Below are positions 13,871 through 21,692 of a DNA stretch of 64,000 nt, piece by piece. How positions within the stretch are numbered: the first letter of the stretch is position 1; each line of letters begins with the position of its first letter. Location of the stretch: contig NZ_HE997181.1 in NCBI RefSeq assembly GCF_000312425.1, positions 3,377,044 to 3,441,043 on the forward strand. The letters run 5' to 3'. Under the pieces are notes generated by a model. The model saw nothing but the letters and a program-made list of their open reading frames with translations. It was not told the origin of the DNA and made no database searches. The position numbers and the translations under genes are program-made. Source of the DNA: Reyranella massiliensis 521 (GTDB taxonomy: Bacteria; Pseudomonadota; Alphaproteobacteria; Reyranellales; Reyranellaceae).

Positions 13871-14518
13871 GTGGCCACAGGCCTTCGCGAGTTCGCGGCG
13901 CGCGAACTCGCCGCGGACCGGGCCGTCCATCTGCTCGGCATCGCGCTCGGCGTCACCGGCGCCATAGCCATCATCGTCATCGCCGCCGCGATGCGTCGGC
14001 TGAACGATCTGCCGCCCGTTCTGATCTACGCCGCAGGCCTGTTGGCGATGTTGGGCTGCTCGGCGGCCTACAACATGTTTCGCACCAGCCGCTGGCGCGA
14101 CTGGCTACGCCGCTTTGACCATGCCGCGATCTTCGCCATGATCGCCGGCACCTACACGCCCTTCACCCTGCTTGGTCTCAAGGGCACTTGGTCAATTGCC
14201 CTCACGGCCGTGATCTGGGCCGTAGCGGCGATCGGCATTGCCATCAAACTCCTGAAGCCGGACCGCATCGAGACCGTCTCGATCGGCCTCTACCTTGCCC
14301 TGGGCTGGATCGGCGTCGTGGCGGCGGGACCGTTCATAGAGGCTTTCGATCCCGTCACCCTCAGCCTGCTGGCGGCCGGAGGCATCCTCTATTCGTCAGG
14401 GGTCGTCTTTCACCTCTGGCATCATCTGCCCTACCAGAATGCGATCTGGCACGGCTTCGTCCTCGCCGCAGCGGCAGTCCACTACGCCGCCGTGGTCGGA
14501 GTCGTCGTCGAAGCCTGA
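13871..14518 (+). CDS. hemolysin III / AdipoR-family membrane protein
   Basis: A 215-residue seven-helix membrane protein of the hemolysin III (YqfA/PAQR) family. The N-terminal [15 protein letters not shown] contains the conserved His after the first amphipathic stretch. [20 protein letters not shown] is the family signature with its Asp-His pair, and the C-terminal [19 protein letters not shown] supplies the histidines that coordinate zinc in the superfamily. A GTG start lies only 8 nt after the rpoD stop, so cotranscription is likely. Bacterial members have no settled function; true hemolytic activity should not be assumed. Confidence 0.88.
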   Translation: MATGLREFAARELAADRAVHLLGIALGVTGAIAIIVIAAAMRRLNDLPPVLIYAAGLLAMLGCSAAYNMFRTSRWRDWLRRFDHAAIFAMIAGTYTPFTLLGLKGTWSIALTAVIWAVAAIGIAIKLLKPDRIETVSIGLYLALGWIGVVAAGPFIEAFDPVTLSLLAAGGILYSSGVVFHLWHHLPYQNAIWHGFVLAAAAVHYAAVVGVVVEA

Positions 14519-14522
14519 CCGC

Positions 14523-14825
14523 TCACTCGCGATCGGCGATCCGGACCAGCGAGGGCAGCAACTCGCTCACCGTGAGATGAAGCTGGCGAACCTCCTCCAG
14601 GACAGCCGCGAGGTTCTCCTGCACGGCTGCACAGTGACGCGACGCTTCGCTGCGGACGTCGTCCAGCCCTGGATCGATCCCATACGGATGGCCGAGGGTA
14701 CGACTGCATTCCGTCAGGACGTGCAGAAGTGCGGTCGGCGCATCGGGCTTGCCAGCCGGATGCATGAAGTCGCGGGCGGCGTGTTCGATCCGTTCCAACG
14801 CCGTGACAAGGCCATCCACCTCCAT
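14523..14825 (-). CDS. small hypothetical helical protein
   Basis: A 100-residue soluble protein without a recognised family. The start at 14825 (MEVDGLVTALERIEHAARDF) is chosen because GGGAG lies six bases before the ATG; an upstream in-frame ATG at 14894 lacks this. The sequence is mostly predicted helix (ALLHVLTECSRTLG, AAVQENLAAVLEEVRQLHLT) and may form a coiled coil. It is convergent with the hemolysin III-like gene (4 nt) and precedes nothing obvious. Codon use is like its neighbours, so it is likely real. Confidence 0.55.
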   Translation of the reverse strand: MEVDGLVTALERIEHAARDFMHPAGKPDAPTALLHVLTECSRTLGHPYGIDPGLDDVRSEASRHCAAVQENLAAVLEEVRQLHLTVSELLPSLVRIADRE

Positions 14826-14925
14826 AGGCGTCTCCCTGGTCATCAACGAGATGATGTGATCAGGAAGATGCTGGCACCGTGCAGCCTTGGACACAAGGCG
14901 CTGCGAGCAGGAAAATGCACAAACT

Positions 14926-15579
14926 TCATTCCATCAGCCCGGCGAGCCACGATTCCTGCCGACGCAAAAACGCCTCCAGTCGCACTTCGTAGTCCACGAC
15001 GACGGCACTCTTCACAGAGCGCCGCGCCGCCAACGCCCGACGCCAGGCCTGGACCTTGGGAAGATCGGTGAAAGTGCCGAGATCGACGAAACGGTCGAAC
15101 ACGTCGAAGTAGCGAAAAGCCGGCGCAAACACGGCATCGACGAGACTGAAGTGCTCACCGCCGAAATATGGTCCTCGGTCGAGCACGGCTTCGAGTCGCC
15201 GGAACTTGTCACGAAGAGATAAGGCTTTCGCATCGAAGGCCGCACGATCCGGCGTCGTCTCGAGCGTCCAGATGTCGGCCAGGATCGACGAGCCTACCTC
15301 CATCCAGGCGCGATGACGGGCGCGGACCAGCGGCTCGGCCGGGTGCAACCGTGGCGCCTGGGTTTCCTCCAGGTACTCGACGATGACAGCGCTTTCGAAC
15401 AGCACCTCGTCGTCCACCTGCAGGAGCGGCACCTTGCCCAGCGGCGAGATCGCGTCGAACCAGTCGGGCTTGTTCGCAAGATCGACATCGCGCCGCTCGA
15501 ACGGCACGCCCTTCTCGGCAAGCGCGATCGCCGCGCGCTGCACATAAGGGCAGAGATCGAAGGAAACCAGGGTCAGCAT
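14926..15579 (-). CDS. glutathione S-transferase-like protein
   Basis: A 217-residue GST. The N-terminal thioredoxin-like domain (about 1-78) starts MLTLVSFDLCPYVQRA, with the CPYVQR helix seen in omega/zeta-like and DHAR-type GSTs where Cys10 would be the catalytic thiol. It continues to PLGKVPLLQVDDEVLFESAVI, the cis-Pro and glutathione-binding region. The helical C-terminal domain follows (FSLVDAVFAPAFRYFDVF). GGAGG lies seven bases before the ATG at 15579; the frame extends further upstream but through the regulator's promoter. It is divergent from a MarR gene that very likely controls it. Confidence 0.9.
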   Translation of the reverse strand: MLTLVSFDLCPYVQRAAIALAEKGVPFERRDVDLANKPDWFDAISPLGKVPLLQVDDEVLFESAVIVEYLEETQAPRLHPAEPLVRARHRAWMEVGSSILADIWTLETTPDRAAFDAKALSLRDKFRRLEAVLDRGPYFGGEHFSLVDAVFAPAFRYFDVFDRFVDLGTFTDLPKVQAWRRALAARRSVKSAVVVDYEVRLEAFLRRQESWLAGLME

Positions 15580-15594
15580 GGGCAGCCTCCATAA

Positions 15595-15610
15595 AGATGC
15601 ATTTGCATCT
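15595..15610. promoter_or_regulatory. palindromic operator 1 between the GST and MarR genes
   Basis: AGATGCATTTGCATCT is a perfect 7-bp inverted repeat around a TT spacer (AGATGCA/TGCATCT). It lies directly in front of the GST start and overlaps the expected ribosome-binding/promoter region. A near copy occurs at 15642-15657. The two-site arrangement between divergent genes is typical of MarR autoregulation. Confidence 0.6.
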
Positions 15611-15641
15611 AAATGGGTTCCACATCTTCGTTTGTCAATAT

Positions 15642-15657
15642 TGATGCACATGCATAT
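15642..15657. promoter_or_regulatory. palindromic operator 2 between the GST and MarR genes
   Basis: TGATGCACATGCATAT repeats the GATGCA-NN-TGCAT pattern of the site at 15595-15610, with centres 47 bp apart and degenerate outer bases. It lies just upstream of the MarR start (15675), so binding here would give autorepression. Confidence 0.5.
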
Positions 15658-15674
15658 ATCTGTAATCTGTGCCC

Positions 15675-16133
15675 ATGCCTGCCCCCACCTTCTCGCCGTC
15701 CGAGCCGATCGTTCGCGCCTGGGCTCGTCTGGAGCGCGCCCATCGCGCCGCGCAAACCACTGTCGAAGCACGCCTCAAGGAGGCCGGCCTTCCGCCGCTC
15801 GCCTGGTACGATGCTCTGCTCGAACTGGAGCGCGCCGGGCCGACCGGGTTGCGCCCCTTCGAGCTGCAGCGCGAGATGCTCTTCGCCCAATACAATCTCT
15901 CACGCCTGATCGATCGCCTGGCCGCAGCAGGCTATGTCGCCCGCGCGGCGAGCGCGGAAGATGGCCGCGGCCAGGTCCTGACGATCACCCGCGAGGGCCG
16001 AGCAATACGGAAGCGGATGTGGCCCGTATATGCCGCCGCCATCGAAGAGGCGGTCGGCCGGCATCTCTCTTCGGCCGAAGCGGCGACGCTGGCCGATCTG
16101 CTTGGCCGGCTCTACAGTCGACCGGCTTCATGA
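15675..16133 (+). CDS. MarR-family transcriptional regulator
   Basis: A 152-residue winged-helix regulator. Helical dimerisation segments flank the DNA-binding domain: PLAWYDALLELERAG, then LRPFELQREMLFAQYNLSRL as recognition region, then the wing AEDGRGQVLTITREGRAIR with the conserved DxR-type turn. The ATG at 15675 is used; an in-frame GTG six bases upstream is an alternative. The gene is divergent from a GST, with two matching palindromes in between. It probably represses both genes until an electrophile or phenolic ligand binds, as inferred from family behaviour. Confidence 0.92.
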   Translation: MPAPTFSPSEPIVRAWARLERAHRAAQTTVEARLKEAGLPPLAWYDALLELERAGPTGLRPFELQREMLFAQYNLSRLIDRLAAAGYVARAASAEDGRGQVLTITREGRAIRKRMWPVYAAAIEEAVGRHLSSAEAATLADLLGRLYSRPAS

Positions 16134-16155
16134 TGGATGGGGATATCGGGCGAAG

Positions 16156-16524
16156 ATGAAGGACATCGTCGAAGAGCTGCGGGCGCAATGCCACGAACAT
16201 GAAAGCGACGCGAGATGGCAGGCCGCGGCCGAAATCGAACGCCTGCGGCAGGCCCTTGCTGCCACCTGGCAGCCGATGGCCAGCGCGCCGAAGGACGAAG
16301 GCCCCCTGCTGCTTTTCTGCCCCGGACTTGCCGGACATGTCGCCGATGAGATCGTGGTCGGCACCTGGCGCTTCGACGAGAACCGGCGCTCGCTCGGCTA
16401 CTGGGTGAGCGACGTTGGCCAGCTCGATCCCGGCTTTGCCGAGACGGGCCCCTGGATCGAATATCGCGAACTGCAGCCGGAGCAGTGGACCCGGCTTCCC
16501 GGGCGTCCCTCCAAATCAAAGTAG
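16156..16524 (+). CDS. hypothetical protein with a DUF551-like pattern
   Basis: A 122-residue soluble protein. An N-terminal helix (DIVEELRAQCHEHESDARWQ) leads into WQPMASAPKDEGPLLLFCPG, then VVGTWRF and a closing EQWTRLPG. This resembles the W-x-P-ETAPKDG...W.PLP layout of phage-associated DUF551-type proteins, though the match is loose. The ATG at 16156 is 22 nt after the MarR stop, so it may be in the same transcript. It is followed by a strong bidirectional terminator. Function unknown. Confidence 0.6.
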   Translation: MKDIVEELRAQCHEHESDARWQAAAEIERLRQALAATWQPMASAPKDEGPLLLFCPGLAGHVADEIVVGTWRFDENRRSLGYWVSDVGQLDPGFAETGPWIEYRELQPEQWTRLPGRPSKSK

Positions 16525-16534
16525 CGCTCGAAGA

Positions 16535-16563
16535 AAAGGCGGCCATCAGGGCCGCCTTTCCTT
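16535..16563. terminator. bidirectional Rho-independent terminator
   Basis: AAAGGCGGCC/GGCCGCCTTT forms a ten-base perfect stem with loop ATCAG. It ends in TTTCCTTT on the plus strand and TTTTCTTC on the minus strand. It separates the convergent DUF551-like and OmpA-like genes. Confidence 0.85.
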
Positions 16564-16579
16564 TGGATGCATGTCGAGT

Positions 16580-17218
16580 TCAGGTGCGTGGCGGCAACGG
16601 AACCCTGGCATCCGTCAGCAGCTTGACCAGCGTCGGAATACCGCCCGCATAGTCGCCGGCATCGCACTTGGCGATCGCCTGCGGCCCCGGGCCGGATGCA
16701 TCCGTCCGGTCGTAGTCACGCCATTTGGCCGCGAGTGCCCGGCAGTAGGCAGCATCGTCCATGGGTCTCGCCGCCATCGTCGCGCCATCGATAACGATTT
16801 CGACACGACGGTTCTGCGGCTCACGAACGTTATCGCCGGTCTGTACCAGCAAGCCCTGCTCGCCACGGCCGATCACGGAGATTGCCGCATCCGGAACACC
16901 TTCCTTCACCAGCGCAGCTTTCACCGCATTGGCGCGGCGCAGGGACAGCGCCATGTTGTACTGGTCGGAGCCCGACGTATCGGTATGACCTGTCGCCGTG
17001 ATGCGGGCGCTCGACCTCGTCTTGAAGGTGGTTGCCGCTTGCTGAATCGTGTTCAACGCTTGTGCCGACAGGTTCGAACGATCCCAATCGAAGAACACCA
17101 TGAACGATGGCGGAGCAACGACGGGAGCCGCCGGCGGCGCCGTCGTGGCAGTCTGGGGTTCGTCACAGGCACTCAGCAGAATGGCGGCCGCAGCGACCGC
17201 CATCAGTTTCTTCAGCAT
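16580..17218 (-). CDS. OmpA-family outer-membrane lipoprotein
   Basis: A 212-residue lipoprotein. The N-terminus MLKKLMAVAAAAILLSAC is a lipoprotein signal with lipobox LSAC, followed by a Pro/Ala/Thr-rich linker. The OmpA C-terminal peptidoglycan-binding domain covers about residues 35-150: FFDWDRSNLSAQALNTI, then TGHTDTSGSDQYNMALSLRR and GRGEQG...EPQNRRVEI. A C-terminal extra segment of about 60 residues with two cysteines (CRALAAKW, AKCDAGDYAGG) is not part of the OmpA fold. GGAGAAGGACG precedes the ATG at 17218. It probably tethers the outer membrane to the wall. Confidence 0.92.
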   Translation of the reverse strand: MLKKLMAVAAAAILLSACDEPQTATTAPPAAPVVAPPSFMVFFDWDRSNLSAQALNTIQQAATTFKTRSSARITATGHTDTSGSDQYNMALSLRRANAVKAALVKEGVPDAAISVIGRGEQGLLVQTGDNVREPQNRRVEIVIDGATMAARPMDDAAYCRALAAKWRDYDRTDASGPGPQAIAKCDAGDYAGGIPTLVKLLTDARVPLPPRT

Positions 17219-17364
17219 CGTCCTTCTCCCCTTGGCTACGATAGCCAAAGGGATCATGGGCGCCGCTCAAGGCACCCGCAACTACCGCGCGTGATAGTGA
17301 TCGATTGTTCGCATCGAGTGAAATTTCACACCGTCCGAACTCGACGCCACATCAGCCAGAGCCG

Positions 17365-18468
17365 TCAGGCTGCGAGCTTGTAGAGCTCGGCGACATTGTC
17401 CCGCAGAATCCGCTTCTTCAGTTCCGGGGTCAGATGAGCGGTCTGCTCGGCGATGACGTCCTGACTCCACGGCCAGGTCGAATCGCTGTGGGGGAAGTCG
17501 TTCGCCCACATGAGCTGGTTGGGCGCCATGCGGTCGGCAAACTGGAACGCCGTCCAGTCGTCCTGGAAGGTAAGCGCGATATGGTCGCGGAAATACTCCG
17601 ACGGCAGTCGCGCCAGCTCCTTGCCCTTCATCCAGTAACGGTGCCGCTTGTAGGCGTGGTCCATGCGATACATGAAGTGCGGCGCCCAGCCCGCGTCGGC
17701 CTCGACACAGACCACGCGCAGCTTGGGATGCCGCTCGAAGACGCCGCTGTAGACCAGCATGCCCATGATGTCCTGGCAGCCGCGGATGATCGAGAGGAAG
17801 CCGTTGATCTTGGGTCCACGCGGCTTCGTCAGCGAGTTGTCGCCGCTCGACGTCAGGATGTGAAAGGAAAGCGGCATCTCGAGCGCGACCGCGGCTTCCC
17901 AGAACGCGTCGTAGGCCTCGTGGTCATAATCATGCTCACCGGGATTGCCCGGCATCATGACGCCGCGAAAGCCCATCGCCTTGATCTGTTCCAGATCGGC
18001 AATGCCTTCCTTGATCGTCCGCATCGCCGTCTGGCCGAGCCCTACCAGTCGGTCGGGCGCATGCGCGCAATAGGTCTGGAGCCAGCGATTGTAGGCGTCG
18101 AAGCAGGCCTTCTTGTAGTCGAAGTCGGGATGGTTGCAGATCAGCATGCCGACCGTGGGATAGATGATCTCGGCGGCGACGCCGTCGCGGTCCTGGTCGG
18201 CAAGGCGCGTGCTCGGATCCCAGCCGCTGCGATGGAGGTCGTCGAATTTCGCACCGCCGATCCGGATGTCCTTGGGGGCCACGCCGGCGGCTGCAACCAG
18301 GCCCATGGGTACCGGCGTCTTCATGCCGTCGACGATGTAGATATCGCCCATGCCTTCCTTGTGGGCGATATGCGGCGCCCGATCCCGCCAGGCGGGATCG
18401 ATATGGTCGATATAGCAATTGGGCGGTTCCGTAATGTGCGAATCAGCGGAGATCGGGCGCCATTCCAT
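17365..18468 (-). CDS. amidohydrolase-family metal-dependent hydrolase
   Basis: A 367-residue TIM-barrel enzyme of the amidohydrolase_2 (ACMSD-like) group. The opening PISADSHITEPPNCY provides the DxH metal motif. GFRGVMMPGNPG, PLSFHILTSSGDN and FERHPKLRVVCVEADAGWAP are family blocks. The closing MWANDFPHSDSTWPWS carries the conserved catalytic Asp, followed by a helix ending ILRDNVAELYKLA. The start at 18468 has AGGAGG upstream; the frame remains open to 18696 but that would read through the tRNA. Substrate unknown; relatives decarboxylate or hydrolyse aromatic acids. Confidence 0.9.
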   Translation of the reverse strand: MEWRPISADSHITEPPNCYIDHIDPAWRDRAPHIAHKEGMGDIYIVDGMKTPVPMGLVAAAGVAPKDIRIGGAKFDDLHRSGWDPSTRLADQDRDGVAAEIIYPTVGMLICNHPDFDYKKACFDAYNRWLQTYCAHAPDRLVGLGQTAMRTIKEGIADLEQIKAMGFRGVMMPGNPGEHDYDHEAYDAFWEAAVALEMPLSFHILTSSGDNSLTKPRGPKINGFLSIIRGCQDIMGMLVYSGVFERHPKLRVVCVEADAGWAPHFMYRMDHAYKRHRYWMKGKELARLPSEYFRDHIALTFQDDWTAFQFADRMAPNQLMWANDFPHSDSTWPWSQDVIAEQTAHLTPELKKRILRDNVAELYKLAA

Positions 18469-18605
18469 AGGGGATTTCCTCCTGTGTTCGTTGGCAAAAT
18501 GGTAGGCAGAGCCCGGCCGGCGCGGCAAGCCGCCGCGCGACGTCCGTTTCGGCCGGCGGCAGCGGTTGAATGGCCTCCGGCGCTGTGGCATACCCCGCCC
18601 CGCAC

Positions 18606-18680
<75 letters not shown>

Positions 18681-19392
18681 TTTCCCAAGCCGCCAAGTGC
18701 CCCCAGCCGACGATTTATCGATGGCGCGCGCAGCGTGCAGGCTGTGGATGACGACGGCGTCTTGCCCACCGTCCTCCACGAAAAACTACGAGCCTCCGCG
18801 GAACTTGGTGGGCAAGTTGGAGCAGTCGTTCGACGCTTGTTCTGCGGCGCAGTCTGCGGCGTAGCGATCTAGGGGCACTGCCACCAAGAGCATTTAGGCG
18901 GCGGTCATCGAAGGTAATGCAGTGCGGCGTAGCCATTGGCCGAAGCCGGCATCCGCCCCCCTCGCCCGTGCAGAACGCCACCTCGAAGCGTCCGTGGCTG
19001 ACCTTCCAGACCGTTTAGTCCTTGCCAATCGTCCGCTTCTTGCAACGATAAATCTATCGTCGGCTCGGATTGTGAGCGTCGGCGGCTGAGAGACAGCGGC
19101 ATAGCTCAAGTGTCCCGCGCTCCCGCTCCCGCTACGTGCTCGGACGAAGAGCTGATTGAACAAAGTCGGCGAATCTTTCGCGAAAGGACCGACCGGCCTT
19201 TCGATGGATTCGAGGTTTGGGACGGCGCCCGACGAGTGCACGTCCAACCCGAGAAGGTTGAGGATCGGCAATCGAAGTGACCGCCGGTTTGGCAAGAGGT
19301 GCCACCGAACTCGCTGGCAATCTACAGGCGCACAATGAATGGTGTGACAGCGCGCGCATGCTGTTGCAGGGGCACCAGTCTCAGCCCTCCGG
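18681..19392. other. 712-nt low-coding stretch within the tRNA-flanked insertion
   Basis: No full-length gene is convincing. Open frames here have mixed codon use, no ribosome binding sites, and overlap on several frames. The only protein-like signal is a short plus-strand tail ending at 19280. I see no integrase, transposase or inverted repeats. Confidence 0.5.
19110..19280 (+). pseudogene. possible remnant of a small coding sequence
   Basis: From a GTG at 19110 the frame reads 56 residues ending at TGA 19278-19280. The second half (SDEELIEQSRRIFRERTDRP, then FDGFEVWDGARRVHV) has the amphipathic, charged look of a real protein C-terminus. The first part (proline/alanine repeats) and the lack of a ribosome binding site do not. 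The frame stays open for some distance upstream without an ATG, which suggests a decayed gene. No family was recognised. Confidence 0.3.
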
Positions 19393-20199
19393 CTACCATT
19401 CGAACCGCCACGAGAGCGCCGAGCCGACGATGAACTGGTTGCGCGAGCCGGCCGGCCCCTGCACCAGAGGGGAGTTCGCAGCCACATCCGCCAAGTAGTT
19501 GTAGCTTCCGAAGACCACGAAGCTGAGTTTCTCGTTGATCCGCCACAATGCGCTCGCGCCTGCTCCCACACTGCGCAGTCCTGCCGCGGGATAGTACTGT
19601 GCGTAGCCCGAATTGAAGGATTGGGTCGCATTGATGCCAAAGTATGCCTGATTAAACGTCGAGTCCGTTACGGACAGCCGAGGCCCGCCCGACAGGAACA
19701 CCGAGTCGCTCAACCGAAACTTTCCGTCGAGCAGCGCGTCGAAGACAAGGCCGTTACTGCCCCCAAGTCCGCGACGGAGTTCGATCTTCGCGGCGAACCA
19801 AGGTTGGTCGTAACGCAGGAAACCACCACCCTCCACCGTGAACGGCACAGTTCCCGTGCCGTATAGGCCCGGCCCGTCCCAGTCGTTGCGAGGAAAGCGG
19901 TAACGCAGGATCGGGCCTGCCTTGAAGCCTGCCACATCGACAAGTGTCGCGCCGACGCCATCCCGTGCAGAGATGAAAACGGTGTCGCGCTTGTAGCGGA
20001 GATCGAGGTTCGGCACGGGGAGAACGCGATACCACGCCCCACCCTCGAACCATGGAGCCATCACCACTCCCGGCCCGATGTCGAACGTCCAGTCGCGCGG
20101 CGGCGGTCCGGCCGGTTCGCTCCCGATTGACGATGGCTGCGCGAGAGCACCGACATTCAGCAGCACAAACGCGGCTAGCAAAGCAGCAAGTCTAAGCAT
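19393..20199 (-). CDS. MipA/OmpV-like outer-membrane protein
   Basis: A 268-residue beta-barrel protein. Signal peptide MLRLAALLAAFVLLNVGALA, then DWTFDIGPGVVMAPWFEGG, where the barrel starts. The repeated alternating strands, RYRFPRNDWDGPGLYG and the terminal aromatic residue in ALSWRFEW (outer-membrane insertion signal) fit the MipA/OmpV family, in which some members scaffold peptidoglycan enzymes. The start at 20199 follows AGGGG, which lies in a small hairpin. It is the only intact gene in the tRNA-flanked insertion, so it is the likely cargo. Confidence 0.8.
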   Translation of the reverse strand: MLRLAALLAAFVLLNVGALAQPSSIGSEPAGPPPRDWTFDIGPGVVMAPWFEGGAWYRVLPVPNLDLRYKRDTVFISARDGVGATLVDVAGFKAGPILRYRFPRNDWDGPGLYGTGTVPFTVEGGGFLRYDQPWFAAKIELRRGLGGSNGLVFDALLDGKFRLSDSVFLSGGPRLSVTDSTFNQAYFGINATQSFNSGYAQYYPAAGLRSVGAGASALWRINEKLSFVVFGSYNYLADVAANSPLVQGPAGSRNQFIVGSALSWRFEW

Positions 20200-20204
20200 G
20201 AGAA

Positions 20205-20218
20205 CCCCTTTTGAGGGG
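20205..20218 (-). promoter_or_regulatory. hairpin enclosing the mipA-like ribosome binding site
   Basis: On the minus strand CCCCT-CAAA-AGGGG folds into a 5-bp stem whose 3' arm is the AGGGG Shine-Dalgarno, five bases before the ATG at 20199. Folding would mask the ribosome binding site. The stem is short and its effect is unproven. Confidence 0.3.
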
Positions 20219-20583
20219 ATACGGCCGATCTTCTCCTTCGGATCACACGCAATGACTTCTTGCGCGGTGTCGGCCGCCTGGATCATGGTCTCGGACTTTT
20301 CCTCGAGCGCGCAGCAGCACGATCACGCCCGGCTTGGCCGGCACCTGAGCGAACGAGCGGTTCGCCGATGGCGTGCGAAGAAGCCCTGGCCGAAGGAACC
20401 TTCGGACACCTCGTCCGATCTCGGCGCTATTTTCTCATGGGGGAAGCGGCCAGAATTCTGCGCGATCCGTCCTTTTGCTTCGTGTCGAGGACGGCGCCCC
20501 TCGACATGCCGAATTTTTGGCCCATTTAGGTAAGCATATTGGTGGGCAAGACGCTAAGCCTTTGATATAGCAACGCCGCCTTT
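20219..20583. other. 365-nt stretch between the mipA-like gene and the right tRNA repeat
   Basis: Nothing recognisable. The last 70 nt (near 20510-20575) are noticeably A/T-richer than the surrounding chromosome, consistent with foreign DNA. Short frames lack ribosome binding sites and family features. Confidence 0.4.
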
Positions 20584-20632
20584 TCCCTTGGTAAGGGAGA
20601 GGTCGACAGTTCAACCCTGTCCGGCAGCACCA
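20584..20632 (+). repeat. direct repeat (right attachment site), truncated tRNA-Thr copy
   Basis: This copies the 3' two-thirds of tRNA-Thr, including the anticodon and T arms and CCA, but the 5' acceptor strand and D-arm are absent (upstream bases are CAACGCCGCCTT). It cannot fold into a tRNA. It reads TTCAACC where the intact gene has TTCAATC. It marks the right end of the inserted segment, 61 nt before the ATG of the HlyD-like gene. Confidence 0.75.
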
Positions 20633-20693
20633 GCGCACCCTTGCCCTAATCGAGGGAAGCGGGCTTTCTAAGGGTGTGGAAAGCAAATCCGGA

Positions 20694-21692
20694 ATGGCAC
20701 AGGCCAATAAATTCGCATGGGTCGGGGTGGTAGCGATTCTCGCCGCCGCCGCTGGTGCCGTCTTGATGACGGGAGTCTCCGACGGCCAGATCGGCAACGC
20801 CCAGAACAGGGGCGAAGTGAGCGGCCCGCTGATTTCGCGCGGCTATACCGAGGCGCCCGCCGGAACGGCGGTGATTGCCGGAGATCCGCTGGGCGGCGAC
20901 ATAGTGCTCGAATTGAGGATTGCCGAAGGCCAGGAGGTCAAGCGCAACCAGATCGTGGCCGTGCTCAACAACTATCCTACGGCCGACATCGACGTGCGCC
21001 GCCGTGAAGCCGAACTCACCAAGGCCCAGCAGCAGCGCGAGACGATGGTCTCGGGCTACCGCACCTCGGAGATCGCCCAGCAGGAAGTGTCGGTGAAGGC
21101 CGCCTCGGAAGAGAGCCGCCTGAAGGACCTCGAACTCTCGCGGTCGAGCGCGCCGCCCGACCAGAAGCAGCTCCAGTCCACGATTGCCCAGCAGAGCCTC
21201 GAACGCGAGCAGGCCAAGCTCAAGTATTTGAAGGACGTGCTGGCCGCCGACCTGGCGCAGATCGAATCCGAAATCACCATCATCAAGGCCCGGCTCGACG
21301 CGGCGAAGCTCGAACGCGAATCCTCGCTGGTGCGGTCGCCGCTCGACGGTGTCGTGGTCGATATCTACACGCGCGCCGGCGAGCGCATCTTTCCTTACAA
21401 GGGCATCGCCAAGATCGTCGATCTCAACCAGATTCGCATCTTCGCCGACGTCGACGAGATCCATCTGCGCAGCCTGAAGCTCGGCGGCAAGGTCGAGTTC
21501 ACCTTCCAAGGCAGCCGGACCGCCCATATCGGCACGATCGTCCGCACGCCGCTCACGATCAAGCGGAGCAAGCGCTCCGAGGCGGATCTCGGTGAACAGA
21601 ACACCCGCCTGGTCGAGGTCGAGATCAAGCCCGACAATCCGTCGAGCATGCCGTTGATGCTGGGCCGGGAGGCCCGCGTCACCTTCGAATAG
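20694..21692 (+). CDS. HlyD/MFP-type periplasmic adaptor protein
   Basis: A 332-residue membrane-fusion protein. An N-terminal membrane anchor (FAWVGVVAILAAAAGAVLMT) is followed by a split biotinyl-lipoyl domain (GGDIVLELRIAEGQEVKRNQ and, after the hairpin, SSLVRSPLDGVVVDIYTRAG). A long alpha-helical coiled-coil hairpin (about 95-205) lies between the lipoyl halves, and the beta-barrel part contains VDLNQIRIFADVDEIHL. The start is uncertain: ATG 20694 is used, GTG 20676 is an alternative. No ABC or RND partner is encoded next to it. It begins 61 nt after the tRNA repeat and overlaps the convergent TRAP gene by 14 nt. Confidence 0.85.
   Translation: MAQANKFAWVGVVAILAAAAGAVLMTGVSDGQIGNAQNRGEVSGPLISRGYTEAPAGTAVIAGDPLGGDIVLELRIAEGQEVKRNQIVAVLNNYPTADIDVRRREAELTKAQQQRETMVSGYRTSEIAQQEVSVKAASEESRLKDLELSRSSAPPDQKQLQSTIAQQSLEREQAKLKYLKDVLAADLAQIESEITIIKARLDAAKLERESSLVRSPLDGVVVDIYTRAGERIFPYKGIAKIVDLNQIRIFADVDEIHLRSLKLGGKVEFTFQGSRTAHIGTIVRTPLTIKRSKRSEADLGEQNTRLVEVEIKPDNPSSMPLMLGREARVTFE

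Larger units (their letters stand above)
18681..20632 (+). mobile_element. 1.95-kb insertion at the tRNA-Thr gene (integrative element remnant)
   Basis: The segment is bounded on the left by the intact tRNA-Thr and on the right by a second copy of the tRNA 3' 49 nt (20584-20632, 48 of 49 identical). That is the structure left when an integrase-carried element recombines into a tRNA 3' end. Inside are a MipA/OmpV-like gene and about 1.1 kb with little convincing coding potential and mixed, lower-GC composition. No integrase gene remains. It is best read as a decayed or satellite element, or as an attachment site left by a larger island after deletion. Confidence 0.65.

Noticed and set aside
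20584-20632. second functional tRNA-Thr
   Set aside because: The D-arm and 5' acceptor strand are missing, so it cannot fold; it is an attachment-site remnant.
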